From NCBI RefSeq assembly GCF_003990725.2, contig NZ_CP030064.1:2046001-2110000 (forward strand): a DNA stretch of 64,000 nucleotides, written 5' to 3'. Below the pieces are notes generated by a model. That model searched no databases and was not told the DNA's origin. It saw only the letters and a program-made list of their open reading frames with translations. Both the position numbers and the translations under genes were made by a program. Shown here one piece after another: positions 24,657 to 33,369 of the stretch (position 1 is the first letter of the stretch; the number at the start of each line of letters is the position of its first letter). Origin of the DNA: Halorubrum sp. PV6. GTDB taxonomy: Archaea > Halobacteriota > Halobacteria > Halobacteriales > Haloferacaceae.

Positions 24657-25984
24657 TGGAGACGGGCGCTATCACCGGCGTGAGCGTCGCCCACTCCCGC
24701 GCGACGGTCGACGAGATCGAGGCCGCGGGCGGCGACGGCGTCCGGGCCACCGTCTCCGACCTGCTCGCGAGAGACGGGGTCCAGGAGGCGTTCGCGCTCC
24801 AGACCTGCAACCGCTCCGAGGCGTACGTCGTCACCGACAAGACGGCCGAGGGGTCGGTCGCGCTGGAGTCGTTCGCGCCCGAGGTCCCGAGCGGATCGGT
24901 CCGCCGGCTCGACCACGAGGAGAGTTTGCGACACCTCATGCGGGTCGCGTCCGGGCTCGAATCGCTCGTCCTCGGCGAAGACCAGATCATCGGACAGCTC
25001 AGGGAGGCCTACGAGGAGTCGAAGTCCGCGGGCGGCATCGGCCCCGTTTTAAAAGACGCCGTGACGAAGGCGCTCCACGTCGGCGAGCGGGCGCGCAACG
25101 AGACGTCGATCAACGAGGGCGTCGTCTCGCTGGGGTCGGCCGCTGTGCGGCTGGCCGCGACCGAGATCGACCTGACCGACGGCTCCGCCGTCGTGATCGG
25201 CGCCGGCGAGATGGGGACGCTCGCGGCCCGGACGCTCGACGACACCCCGGTCTCGGAGATCATCGTCGCCAACAGGACCGTGCCGAACGCGGCGTTCGTC
25301 GCCGGCGAGGTCGACACGCCCGCCGAGGCGGTGTCGCTCGCCGACCTCGCGACGGTGGTCCCCGGCGCTGACCTCGTGATCGCGGCGACCGGCAGCTCGG
25401 AGCCGGTGATCGGCGCCGAACACGTGACCGGCGCCGACCGGCTCGTCTGTATCGACATCGCGCAGCCGCGAGACGTGGACCCGGCGCTCGGCGAGCGCGA
25501 GGGGATCTCGCTGTACGACATCGACGCGTTAGAGGACGTGACGCGGCGGACCCGCGAGAGCCGCGAGGCGGAGGCGCGGGAGGTCGAAGCCATCATCGAC
25601 GAGGAGCTCGACCGCATCCTGCAGGCGTACAAGCGCAAGCGCGCCGACGACGCCATCTCGGCGATGTACGCCGGCGCCGACCGCGTGAAGGCCCGCGAGG
25701 TCGACCGCGCGGTCTCGAAGCTCGAAGCGCAGGGCGACCTCACCGACGAGCAGCGCGAGACCGTCGAGGACCTCGCGGACGCGTTGGTCGGCCAGCTGCT
25801 CGCCGCGCCGACCCGGTCGCTGCGGGACGCGGCCGGCGAGGACGACTGGGAGACGATCCGGACCGCGCTCCAGCTGTTCGACCCCGAGTTCGACACGCTC
25901 CCGGAGGGGCCGGCGTCGAAGGAGGCCGCCCCGAGCGACATCGACGGTGCCCCGGAGTCGATCGCCGAGAAACTCGACGACTGA
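24653..25984 (+). CDS. hemA: Glutamyl-tRNA reductase
   Basis: The 443-residue protein reduces Glu-tRNA(Glu) to glutamate semialdehyde, the first step to aminolevulinate. Motifs are LQTCNRSEAYVV with the catalytic Cys near residue 51, SGLESLVLGEDQIIGQLREA near 100 and ARNETSINEGVVSLGSAAV near 145. The NADPH fold is VIGAGEMGTLAARTL, followed by EIIVANRT and ITGSSEP-like IAATGSSEPVI. A dimerisation helix region fills 300-400. It is translationally coupled to the preceding gene through ATGATG. Haloarchaeal acidic sequence is conspicuous at the C-terminus. Confidence 0.96.
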   Translation: MMETGAITGVSVAHSRATVDEIEAAGGDGVRATVSDLLARDGVQEAFALQTCNRSEAYVVTDKTAEGSVALESFAPEVPSGSVRRLDHEESLRHLMRVASGLESLVLGEDQIIGQLREAYEESKSAGGIGPVLKDAVTKALHVGERARNETSINEGVVSLGSAAVRLAATEIDLTDGSAVVIGAGEMGTLAARTLDDTPVSEIIVANRTVPNAAFVAGEVDTPAEAVSLADLATVVPGADLVIAATGSSEPVIGAEHVTGADRLVCIDIAQPRDVDPALGEREGISLYDIDALEDVTRRTRESREAEAREVEAIIDEELDRILQAYKRKRADDAISAMYAGADRVKAREVDRAVSKLEAQGDLTDEQRETVEDLADALVGQLLAAPTRSLRDAAGEDDWETIRTALQLFDPEFDTLPEGPASKEAAPSDIDGAPESIAEKLDD

Positions 25985-26075
25985 GCCGGGAGCCGCGGCC
26001 GTTCTTTATCAATCGACCCGAAAAGCGGAAGCCGAGGGCGGCGTCAGCCGAAGCCGATGGCGACAGCGACCGCCG

Positions 26076-27560
26076 TCAGTCGCCGGCGACCGCGAACCGC
26101 GAGGCGTCGCTGTCCGCGGTCTGTGCGGTGAGAAGCGAGACGCCGACGGTGAGTATCGCCGACAGCGCCATCAGCCCGAGCGCCACGTCCCATCCGCCGG
26201 CGACCGTGCGCGGCAGCGTCGGCACGGCGGCGACGACGGCGGACAGCACCACCGCGAGGTACGCGACCTGCGGGACGAGCACGCCGACGACCATCCCGGT
26301 GCGCGTCGTCCGCTCCCAGTAGAGCGCACAGATCACGGGGAGCGCGAGCAGCGCGAACCCGGAGAACGCGGTGTCGCCGACCTCGATCAGCGTGCCGGGC
26401 CGGAAGAGGCTCGCGACGAACGCGAGGAGGGCGAAGACGGCGACGCCGATGCGGGCGACCCACGCCTCACGGCGGTCGGACGCCGTGGCGTTGATGACGG
26501 GACGGTAGAGGTCGCGGGTGAAGTACGACGACCCGGAGAGCAGCATCGAGTCCGACGAGGACATCATCGCGGCCATCGCCCCGGCGACCACGAGCGCCGC
26601 GAACCACGCTGGCGTGTACTCGTTTAAGACGACCGGGAGCACGTTGGCGCCCTCAGGCACCGATATCGGCATCCCGGCCGCCCACGCGCCGAGCATGAAC
26701 GCGGGGAGGAAGAGGAGGAGGACCAACACGGGCCACAGGACGAACGAGCGTTTCAGCGTCTCGCCGGACCGCGCGACGAAGAACCGCTGGTTGATCTGCG
26801 GGAACATCGTCACGCCGAACGCGATGGTAATCGCTGTCGAGATGATGAAGCCGGGCGAGTAGAGACCGCCGCCGAACGACCCGAACGAGGGCTTCGCGTC
26901 GAGCATCGCGCCGGTGGCCGCGCCGACGCCGCCGACCGCCGAGACCACCCACACGGCGGCGATCCAGACGACGGAGAGCATGAACAGCCCCTGCACGGTG
27001 TCGGTCCACGCCACGCCGCGCATCCCGGCGAGGACGACGTAGAGGATCATGAATCCGGTGACCAGCGCCGCGCCGCCCCAGTAGGGCACGGCGCCGTCGG
27101 TGAGCCCCACGAGCGCCTCGCCGGCGCCCATCTGCTGGAGCATGACGTACGGGAACAGCCAGAGGAGGCTCACCCCGGCGACGAGCGCGCGCAGGCCGAC
27201 GGAGCCGAACCGGTCCCCGAGCATCTCGCCGAGCGTGACGTAGCCGTTTCGATCGCCTATCAACCACTGTTTGTAGCCGATGACGTACCACAGCACCGCG
27301 AACAACACGCCGTCTAACGTCCCCATCACGATCAGCCACTCCGGGCCGGCGGCGAACGCGAGGTTCGGCCCGCCGAAGAAGGTGAACGCGGAGAGCAGCG
27401 TCGCGAACGTCGTAAAGAGGAGGACGGCCGTCCCGATAGAGCGGTTCGCGAGGTAGTAGTCCTCGGCGGTCGACTCGGAGACGCGGTAGGCGACGAGACC
27501 GATGGCGAGCGCAAAGACGAGATAGCCCACGACGATGCCGAGCGAGAGGCCGAGCGTCAC
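26076..27560 (-). CDS. Sodium:solute symporter family transporter
   Basis: The 494-residue membrane protein starts at a GTG and has about 13 predicted helices. SSS-family features are STAEDYYLANRSIGTAVLLFTTFATLLSAFTFFGGP near residues 29-64, RNGYVTLGEMLGDRFGS near 104, GMRGVAWTDTVQG near 180 and MAAMMSSSDSMLLSGSSYFTRDLY near 327. The last holds the paired Ser of the second Na+ site. It probably imports an organic acid or related solute with Na+. A DUF3311 partner overlaps its start by four bases, as is usual for monocarboxylate-type SSS carriers. The substrate is inferred only at that level. Confidence 0.88.
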   Translation of the reverse strand: MTLGLSLGIVVGYLVFALAIGLVAYRVSESTAEDYYLANRSIGTAVLLFTTFATLLSAFTFFGGPNLAFAAGPEWLIVMGTLDGVLFAVLWYVIGYKQWLIGDRNGYVTLGEMLGDRFGSVGLRALVAGVSLLWLFPYVMLQQMGAGEALVGLTDGAVPYWGGAALVTGFMILYVVLAGMRGVAWTDTVQGLFMLSVVWIAAVWVVSAVGGVGAATGAMLDAKPSFGSFGGGLYSPGFIISTAITIAFGVTMFPQINQRFFVARSGETLKRSFVLWPVLVLLLFLPAFMLGAWAAGMPISVPEGANVLPVVLNEYTPAWFAALVVAGAMAAMMSSSDSMLLSGSSYFTRDLYRPVINATASDRREAWVARIGVAVFALLAFVASLFRPGTLIEVGDTAFSGFALLALPVICALYWERTTRTGMVVGVLVPQVAYLAVVLSAVVAAVPTLPRTVAGGWDVALGLMALSAILTVGVSLLTAQTADSDASRFAVAGD

Positions 27561-27808
27561 CGTCGGTCACCCCCGATCGCCGCGCCGCCGTCCGCCTCCG
27601 AGTGACCCATGCCCCGCTCCCACGCGCCGCTCCCGACGAACCGCGAGAACAGGACGGTACACAGCCCGAGCCACGCCACGTGCCACCAGATCCACACCGG
27701 TAAGCCGGCGACGACTCGGTCGACACCCCACAGCGGCCACGGCACGGCGAGCGCGACGAGGACCGCGAATATCGGTATCCATACGAGATCGCTTCGAACT
27801 CGTCTCAT
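27557..27808 (-). CDS. DUF3311 small membrane subunit of the symporter
   Basis: The 83-residue protein starts at the ATG at 27808, behind a TATA box at leaderless distance. It has two membrane segments: WIPIFAVLVALAVPWPLW, and WIWWHVAWLGLCTVLFSRF. DUF3311 proteins accompany SSS transporters (for example MctP-type carriers) and are thought to help assembly or activity. The stop codon overlaps the symporter start. Confidence 0.85.
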   Translation of the reverse strand: MRRVRSDLVWIPIFAVLVALAVPWPLWGVDRVVAGLPVWIWWHVAWLGLCTVLFSRFVGSGAWERGMGHSEADGGAAIGGDRR

Positions 27809-27831
27809 CTGGGACAACGTTACAACTCAGT

Positions 27832-27841
27832 GGTTAAATAG
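27832..27841 (-). promoter_or_regulatory. TATA box of the DUF3311-symporter operon
   Basis: The minus strand reads CTATTTAACC, centred 28 bases before the ATG at 27808, in an otherwise AT-rich intergenic stretch shared with dnaG. Confidence 0.7.
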
Positions 27842-27983
27842 TATTTGACTGATTCGAACGACACTGTCGAAGAGAATTTTTCTTCAATAACCGGCAACGC
27901 AGTCAGGTGCGATAACTATTTTCGGCGACGGACACAACAATACACGGGCGGTCTGTACCGTCCACTCATCACCATTCACCATC

Positions 27984-29621
27984 ATGAAAGACACTGAAAA
28001 ATATCTCATCCACGCCACCATCGCGGCCGACGGCGTCGTCGAACGGAGCGACGTCGTCGGCGCGGTGTTCGGGCAGACGGAGGGACTCCTCGGCGACGAA
28101 CTCGACTTACGGGACCTCCAAGAGTCCTCGCGGGTCGGCCGGATCGACGTCGCCGTCGAGTCCGAGAACGGCCAGTCGTTCGGCGAGGTCACGGTCGCGT
28201 CGAGCCTCGATAAGGTCGAGACCGCGATTCTCGCCGCCGCCTTAGAGACCATCGACCGAATCGGCCCCTGTCACGCCTCGGTCGAGGTCACGAGCATCGA
28301 GGACGTTCGGGCGGCGAAACGCCGCGAGGTCGTCGAGCGCGCGAAGGAGCTCATCGCCGGCGGCTTCGAGGAGACGAGCCTCGCGAGCAACGACATCCTC
28401 GAAGAGGTCCGAGAGGCTGCCCGCGTCGAGGGAATCGTCGACTACGAGGGACTCCCCGCCGGCCCCCGCGTCGGCGACTCGGACGCCGTCATCGTCGTCG
28501 AGGGGCGCGCCGACGTGCTCACACTTCTCGACTGCGGGATCAAGAACGCGGTCGCCGTCGAGGGGACGAACGTCCCCGACGCGGTGGCGGACCTGACCGC
28601 GGACCGGACCGTCACCGCCTTCCTCGACGGCGACCGGGGCGGCGAGTTGATCCTCCGCGAGCTCGCGCAGGTGGGGAACGTCGACTACGTCGCGTTCGCG
28701 CCGCCCGGCGAGTCGGTCGAGGACCTCGGCCGCAACGCCGTCTTCGAGGCGCTCCGCGGGAAGGTGCCGTACAGCAGCCTCGCCGACGAGCCGAACCTCC
28801 GGAAGGCGGCCGCGGACGACGACGGAAGCGCCCCCCAGGGCGACGCTGGAAGCGGCCCCAAGGGCGGCGCCGGAGACGCCCCCGAGAGCGGCGCTGGAGA
28901 CGCGACCGCGAGCGACGGCGCCGACCGCTCCGGGGACGGAGCGAAGTCGGCGAGCGACGACGGCGACCGCACGGCCGGGGGCGAGGCGGCGGGCGCGGCG
29001 GCGAGCGACGACGGTGTCGTCGCCGACGGCGCCCAAGCCCGCGGTGCGGTAGAGGGGGGACTCGTGGAGGCGGTCGAGGCCGCACCGTCGGCCGCGACGG
29101 ACGCGACGGCGGAGTCGGCGGAGTCAGCGGAGTCGGCGGCCCAAGCGGTCGATTCCGAGGCCGAGGCCGAAGCCGACGAGAGCGCCGAGCGCCGAGCGGC
29201 CGAGGCGGTCTCCGAGCCCGACGACGAGAGTGCTGACGAAGCCGACGAGAACGCGGGTGGATCTGGCGAGATCACGAGCGAAGCCGACGAAGCAGACGAC
29301 GCCGTCCTCGACGACGAGCCGCGCTCGATCGAAGAACACGTCCAGGAGGTCGTCGACGCCGGCAGCGACCGCGCCCGGCTCCTCGGCGACGACCGCAGCG
29401 TCCTCGCGGAGGTCGACGCGGGCGACGCCTTCGGCGCGGTTGAAGACGCCGAGACGGCCCCGCACACCGTCGTCATCGACGGCGTTATCGACCAACGGCT
29501 GCTCGACGTGGCCGCCCAGCGCGGCGTCAGCGGGCTGTTCGGCCGCGAGGTCGGCGAGTTCGTGAAACAGCCGGTCGGGACGCGGGTGCTCACCGTCGGC
29601 GATCTCCGCGCGGGAAGCTGA
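27984..29621 (+). CDS. dnaG: Archaeal DnaG-like primase
   Basis: The 545-residue protein begins with the archaeal DnaG N-terminus (MKDTEKYLIHATIAADGVVE). A Toprim domain spans about residues 168-245, with VIVVEGRADVLTLLDCGI (catalytic Glu), VAVEGTN and TAFLDGDRGGELILREL (Asp-x-Asp). The C-terminal domain (about 440-540) carries VIDGVIDQRLLDVAAQRGVSGLFGREVGEF. Archaeal DnaG has primase activity and associates with the exosome. Between the domains lies a long low-complexity acidic/Ala-rich linker (about 277-430) with repeated Ala-Glu-Ser units, longer than in most archaea and typical of haloarchaea. The gene is monocistronic. Confidence 0.95.
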   Translation: MKDTEKYLIHATIAADGVVERSDVVGAVFGQTEGLLGDELDLRDLQESSRVGRIDVAVESENGQSFGEVTVASSLDKVETAILAAALETIDRIGPCHASVEVTSIEDVRAAKRREVVERAKELIAGGFEETSLASNDILEEVREAARVEGIVDYEGLPAGPRVGDSDAVIVVEGRADVLTLLDCGIKNAVAVEGTNVPDAVADLTADRTVTAFLDGDRGGELILRELAQVGNVDYVAFAPPGESVEDLGRNAVFEALRGKVPYSSLADEPNLRKAAADDDGSAPQGDAGSGPKGGAGDAPESGAGDATASDGADRSGDGAKSASDDGDRTAGGEAAGAAASDDGVVADGAQARGAVEGGLVEAVEAAPSAATDATAESAESAESAAQAVDSEAEAEADESAERRAAEAVSEPDDESADEADENAGGSGEITSEADEADDAVLDDEPRSIEEHVQEVVDAGSDRARLLGDDRSVLAEVDAGDAFGAVEDAETAPHTVVIDGVIDQRLLDVAAQRGVSGLFGREVGEFVKQPVGTRVLTVGDLRAGS

Positions 29622-29708
29622 CCGCGGCGACCCGCGAGGCTATTGATAAACGCTCCCGAGCGTGAGCGGCGACCCGGTATAAAAGGAGACGGCGAGAGGG
29701 TACCTTAT

Positions 29709-30680
29709 TTAAACCAGTCCGATAGCGCCGAGCGCCGCGAACAGCACGTCACCGTAGGTCAGCGAGACGACCAGTCCGACCGCCATCGGGACGACGAACG
29801 GCATCCCCGGCGACACCAGCACGCGGTCCTGCCGCGCGACGACCGCCAAGCCGCCGCGGAGCGTCTCGGCGTCGGTCCCGTACGCGCCGTGGTCGATCTC
29901 GTCGAAAAAGCGCGCCGCGGCCCAGGGGTCGCTCCCGCCCGCGTCGCCGGTCGCGGTGCCGCCGTCCGTCCGCGGGCTGAGGTGGGTCCCGCCGTCGGTC
30001 GGGTCGTGCGTCTCGCCGACGCTCGCGGGGTCGCGGAAGCGGTCCGGGTTCGCGCGGAACTCCGCGAGCGTCAGGCCGCGCCAGCGGAGGTACATCCGGA
30101 GCGCGTCCAAATCGAGGCCGGTCCGCGTCCGGCCGTCGTCGTCCTCGAACAGCCGCCCGTGGCGGGAGGGCAGCGAGTCGGTCGCCACCGGCCGCGCGAA
30201 GAACATCGTCGGCGAGAGCTCTCCGCGGAGGAGGTTGCTCCCGGCGAGCCCGAGCGGGTACGCGAGCGCGAGCAACACCGTGTTCGTGAGGATCGTCAGC
30301 GAGAACACGCCGAGCAGGGTGTCGACGACCGGGAGCGTCACCCCGGCTATCTCGTAGGCGGGGAAGGTCGGGAAGAGGACGGCGAGCGCGATCAGCGCCT
30401 TCGCGTCCGCCCCGCCGAACGCGCCGAGGTACCAGAACGCGTACCCGAGGGGGGCGACGAAGAGGAGGCTGATCGCGACCCGCACCGCGAACCGCGTCCC
30501 TTCGAGGCCGGCGAGGGGCCACACCGCCGCGGTCTCCCAGATCAAGAGCAGGGCCCCGAACGCGTACAGCGGCGGCCAGACCCGGTTCGGGAGGCGTCGA
30601 GTCCGAACGTCCCGCAGGGCCGCCCACGCGAAGACGGGGACGACGAACAGGCGGAGGGCGTCCGGCAGCGTCGCGAACAT
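29709..30680 (-). CDS. pibD: Type IV prepilin/archaellin peptidase PibD (A24 family)
   Basis: The start is the ATG at 30680 (323 residues). It is a polytopic aspartic peptidase with Asp24 in ALRDVRTRRLPN and Asp92 in the GGADAK motif, the two catalytic aspartates of A24 prepilin peptidases. Helices fill residues 8-100 and 105-175. A cytoplasmic-looking loop (about 180-285) precedes two last helices. It cleaves the class III signal peptide of archaellins and pilins before membrane export. A pilin-like gene is present at 57262-58185. Confidence 0.88.
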   Translation of the reverse strand: MFATLPDALRLFVVPVFAWAALRDVRTRRLPNRVWPPLYAFGALLLIWETAAVWPLAGLEGTRFAVRVAISLLFVAPLGYAFWYLGAFGGADAKALIALAVLFPTFPAYEIAGVTLPVVDTLLGVFSLTILTNTVLLALAYPLGLAGSNLLRGELSPTMFFARPVATDSLPSRHGRLFEDDDGRTRTGLDLDALRMYLRWRGLTLAEFRANPDRFRDPASVGETHDPTDGGTHLSPRTDGGTATGDAGGSDPWAAARFFDEIDHGAYGTDAETLRGGLAVVARQDRVLVSPGMPFVVPMAVGLVVSLTYGDVLFAALGAIGLV

Positions 30681-30763
30681 GTCACCACGGGCGGCGCGGG
30701 CGCCATTAGGCGTTCGGGTTTGCGTATCACGTGCGATATCGCGGGGGCGCGTCGGCGGGACCG

Positions 30764-32053
30764 TCAGTCGTCGGTCGCCCCGTCGGGTCGCTCCGCCCGC
30801 CTGTCGAAGACGGAGAGCACCGGCTCCGGGTCCGCGAGCCCCGGAATCCGGTACTCGTCGTCGCGGAGTTCGATCACGACGGTCGCCGTGCCGAGCCGCC
30901 GGTCGAGCCGCCCCCGCGTCACGCGCAGGGCCGTCTCGTCCCACGGTTCGACGCGCCACAGCGTCGCGCCGGACAGGCGGTCGCGGGCGACGAGCGCGTC
31001 GTCGCCGGCGCGGTAGGCGACGAGCCCGTATCGCAGTTCGTGGTCGAGCGCGGCCACCCCCAGCGGGACGACGACCGCGACCGCGAGGAGGGCGGCCACG
31101 GTCGCCCACTCGCCGCCGATCGCGAACAGCGCGGCCACGAGCGCGGGGACCGCGGCGAGGTACCACAGGCCGGGGTGGCCGAGCGGCGTGGTCAGCGCCC
31201 CCGCGAGTCGGCTCCGGCGGGACTGACGGACGGTCCGAACCGTCCCCGTCAGCGAGCCGTCGACCGGCTCCGCCGCGGGCGGGTCGTAGGCGAACCCCAG
31301 ATCGAGCGACGACGACTCGTCGAACGCGGCCAGTCGGTCGCCGTACAGCCCAGAGAGGTCGAAGGCGAACTTCACGGCGACGACGCCGAGCAGGAGCGGG
31401 AGGCCGATCGCGTCCGGATCGAGCGCGCTGATCGGCGTGTCGTCTTCCAGCGTCCCGGCGGCGACGACGGTGACGGTGAACAGCGCGCTGAAGAAGATCG
31501 CCGCGCCGCGGACGAACACGCCCTGGATCGCGGTCTGGGCGCTGTGGTCGCGGTACTCGCCGCGTCCGAAGTACTCGACGAGCGTCGTCGCGCCCTCCGC
31601 GACGAAGACGGCGAGGACCGCGAGCGTCACGGTGTCGAGCGCGTCGGGCGCCAGCCCGCCGTCAGCGACGACGCCGACCGTGAGGACCCCGACGACCGCC
31701 CAAACGGCCGCGAGGACCGGCGCCGCGACGGGGAGGACGAGCAGCGAGGAGAGCCGGATCTCGACGCCGGTCCACGGGATTGACAGGCCGGCGCGTCGCT
31801 GCGCGAGCGGGCCGACGACGAGTCCGTCTCGGTCGAGTTCGGACGGCCGCCCGGCGAACAGCGCGCGGACGAGCGCCCAGCCGGCCGTGATACCGAGTTC
31901 GAACCAGTAGAGCGCCATCAGGGCGGCGGCGTTCCAGTCGAGCGCGACGACGCCGACGAGCGGGAGCACGTTCGCGGCCGCGACCGAGAGGGCGCGGGGA
32001 CGGCGACCGCGAGCGAGCGCTCGGAGCCGCGGCGGGAGGCTGACGGAGGGCAT
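30764..32053 (-). CDS. DUF6498 family membrane protein
   Basis: The 429-residue protein has about nine hydrophobic segments in residues 20-345. The N-terminal pattern WNAAALMALYWFELGITAGWALVRALF (38-64) is characteristic of DUF6498. The last 85 residues are soluble and contain SGATLWRVEPWDETALRVTRGRLDRRLGTATVVIEL, a small beta-rich domain resembling PH-like membrane-associated domains. The function is unknown. It lies 45 bases behind the 70-residue membrane gene on the same strand and may be a further member of that operon. Confidence 0.75.
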   Translation of the reverse strand: MPSVSLPPRLRALARGRRPRALSVAAANVLPLVGVVALDWNAAALMALYWFELGITAGWALVRALFAGRPSELDRDGLVVGPLAQRRAGLSIPWTGVEIRLSSLLVLPVAAPVLAAVWAVVGVLTVGVVADGGLAPDALDTVTLAVLAVFVAEGATTLVEYFGRGEYRDHSAQTAIQGVFVRGAAIFFSALFTVTVVAAGTLEDDTPISALDPDAIGLPLLLGVVAVKFAFDLSGLYGDRLAAFDESSSLDLGFAYDPPAAEPVDGSLTGTVRTVRQSRRSRLAGALTTPLGHPGLWYLAAVPALVAALFAIGGEWATVAALLAVAVVVPLGVAALDHELRYGLVAYRAGDDALVARDRLSGATLWRVEPWDETALRVTRGRLDRRLGTATVVIELRDDEYRIPGLADPEPVLSVFDRRAERPDGATDD

Positions 32054-32098
32054 TCGTTCGTGCGGTTTGGGACGATATTGATAAGTGATCGGTGCGGG

Positions 32099-32311
32099 TT
32101 ACGGCGCGGGACCGGCGTCGCGGTAGCGATACAGGTACACGAGCACCGGGACGATGGCGAAGACGAGGGTCGCGAGCGCCCAGAGGAGCGCGTAGCGGTT
32201 CCCGCGTGCGCTCGCGTCCCGGTAGATCCACACCGCGGCCGCGACGAGGACGCCGTATATCACGAGCGTGAGCGGGAGCGACCACGGGAGCGCGACGCCG
32301 AGGGCGCTCAT
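32099..32311 (-). CDS. Small two-helix membrane protein
   Basis: The 70-residue protein starts at the ATG at 32311, overlapping the stop of the acetyltransferase gene by four bases. It has two membrane helices (about 10-28 and 41-62) with a short WIYRDASARGNR loop. That layout is common in small haloarchaeal membrane proteins. It is the third gene of the gatD operon. No family function is known. Confidence 0.7.
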   Translation of the reverse strand: MSALGVALPWSLPLTLVIYGVLVAAAVWIYRDASARGNRYALLWALATLVFAIVPVLVYLYRYRDAGPAP

Positions 32312-33369
32312 GGTCGCTCGCCCGTGAGGTCGGCGCGCATCACGAAGTCCGGTTCGGCGGCGACGGCGACCCGGCTCGCGCCCGTGTCGCTCACGTGTTC
32401 GACCGTCTCGGGGATCAGGACTCGCGCGCCGTCCGCGTCGACCGCGGCGGCGTCCGCGGCGATCGCGTCGTACAGCGCGCCCGCCGCGTCGGCGTCGCGC
32501 CACGCGGCGACCCCGTACACCGCGGTTCGGACCGTCTCGCCGTCCGCCTCCTGCTCGCTAACCCGAACCCGGACCGCGAACCCGGCGAACCCGTCCGCGT
32601 CGGCGACAGCGAGCAGTCGGTTCTCGGCGGCGGCCGTCACTAGTCGCTCGCGGGTGAGCGCCGAGCAGGCCCACGGCTCCTCGGGGTCCAACGCGAGCCC
32701 GTTTAAGTGCGATCGGGCGTCGCTGGTCGTCCAGAACGCCCAAGCGGCGTTCGGGTCGGGGTCGACGACGACGTCGACGGCGGCCGTTTCGGCGTCGAGA
32801 GCCGACGAGTCCGGAACCGGCTCCGCGAAGCGGAACTCGGTCGCGGGGTCGAAGCCGGCGGCGCGCGACTGCCCGAGCCCCATGACGTTCCACGAGAACA
32901 CCATGTTGCGGCACACGGTCGCGCCGCGGTCGCGGGCCCAGCCCAGCGCGGCCTTAGAGAGCGCGGTCCCGACGCCGAAGCCGCGAGCCGCGGGGTCGAC
33001 GCGGATCCCCTGCCCCCACGCCTCCCACTCGGAGAGCAGGACGCCCTGGATACAGCCGACGACCGCCTCCGACTCACCCTCCGGCGCGACGCCCGTCCCG
33101 TCGCCGACGACGAGGGTGTCCTCCGGTTCGCGGGCGTCGTCGCTCGCAATCGCGTCGCTTCCGTCGAGCGCCGCGGGCGGGAGCGTCGCGACGAGCGTAG
33201 CGCTGTCGGAGTCGTCGGACGCCGCCCACTCCGCGAACACCCGCGGGATGTAGTCCTCGTGGCGCTCGCCCCACGTGTCCCGCGTGAACGCCGCGACCGC
33301 GTCGGCGTCCGCGGGGTTGGCCTCGCGGATGACGGGGGTGACTGACGACTCCGCGCCGGACGCCGTCAT
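32308..33369 (-). CDS. GNAT family N-acetyltransferase
   Basis: The 353-residue protein starts VIREANPADADAVAAFTRDTWGER, a standard GNAT first strand and helix. The acetyl-CoA motif is IRVDPAARGFGVGTALSKAALGWARDRG near residue 120. NMVFSWNVMGLGQSRAAGFDPATEF follows, and the C-terminal half may be a second, degenerate GNAT unit. A long Asp/Glu-rich loop (about 60-95) is inserted before the cofactor motif. It overlaps gatD by four bases upstream and the small membrane gene by four bases downstream. The acceptor is unknown. Confidence 0.83.
   Translation of the reverse strand: MTASGAESSVTPVIREANPADADAVAAFTRDTWGERHEDYIPRVFAEWAASDDSDSATLVATLPPAALDGSDAIASDDAREPEDTLVVGDGTGVAPEGESEAVVGCIQGVLLSEWEAWGQGIRVDPAARGFGVGTALSKAALGWARDRGATVCRNMVFSWNVMGLGQSRAAGFDPATEFRFAEPVPDSSALDAETAAVDVVVDPDPNAAWAFWTTSDARSHLNGLALDPEEPWACSALTRERLVTAAAENRLLAVADADGFAGFAVRVRVSEQEADGETVRTAVYGVAAWRDADAAGALYDAIAADAAAVDADGARVLIPETVEHVSDTGASRVAVAAEPDFVMRADLTGERP

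Noticed and set aside
29660-29700. TATA-like GGTATAAAAGG between dnaG and pibD
   Set aside because: It lies between the two 3' ends of convergent genes with no frame or gene downstream in either direction, so I did not list it as a promoter.
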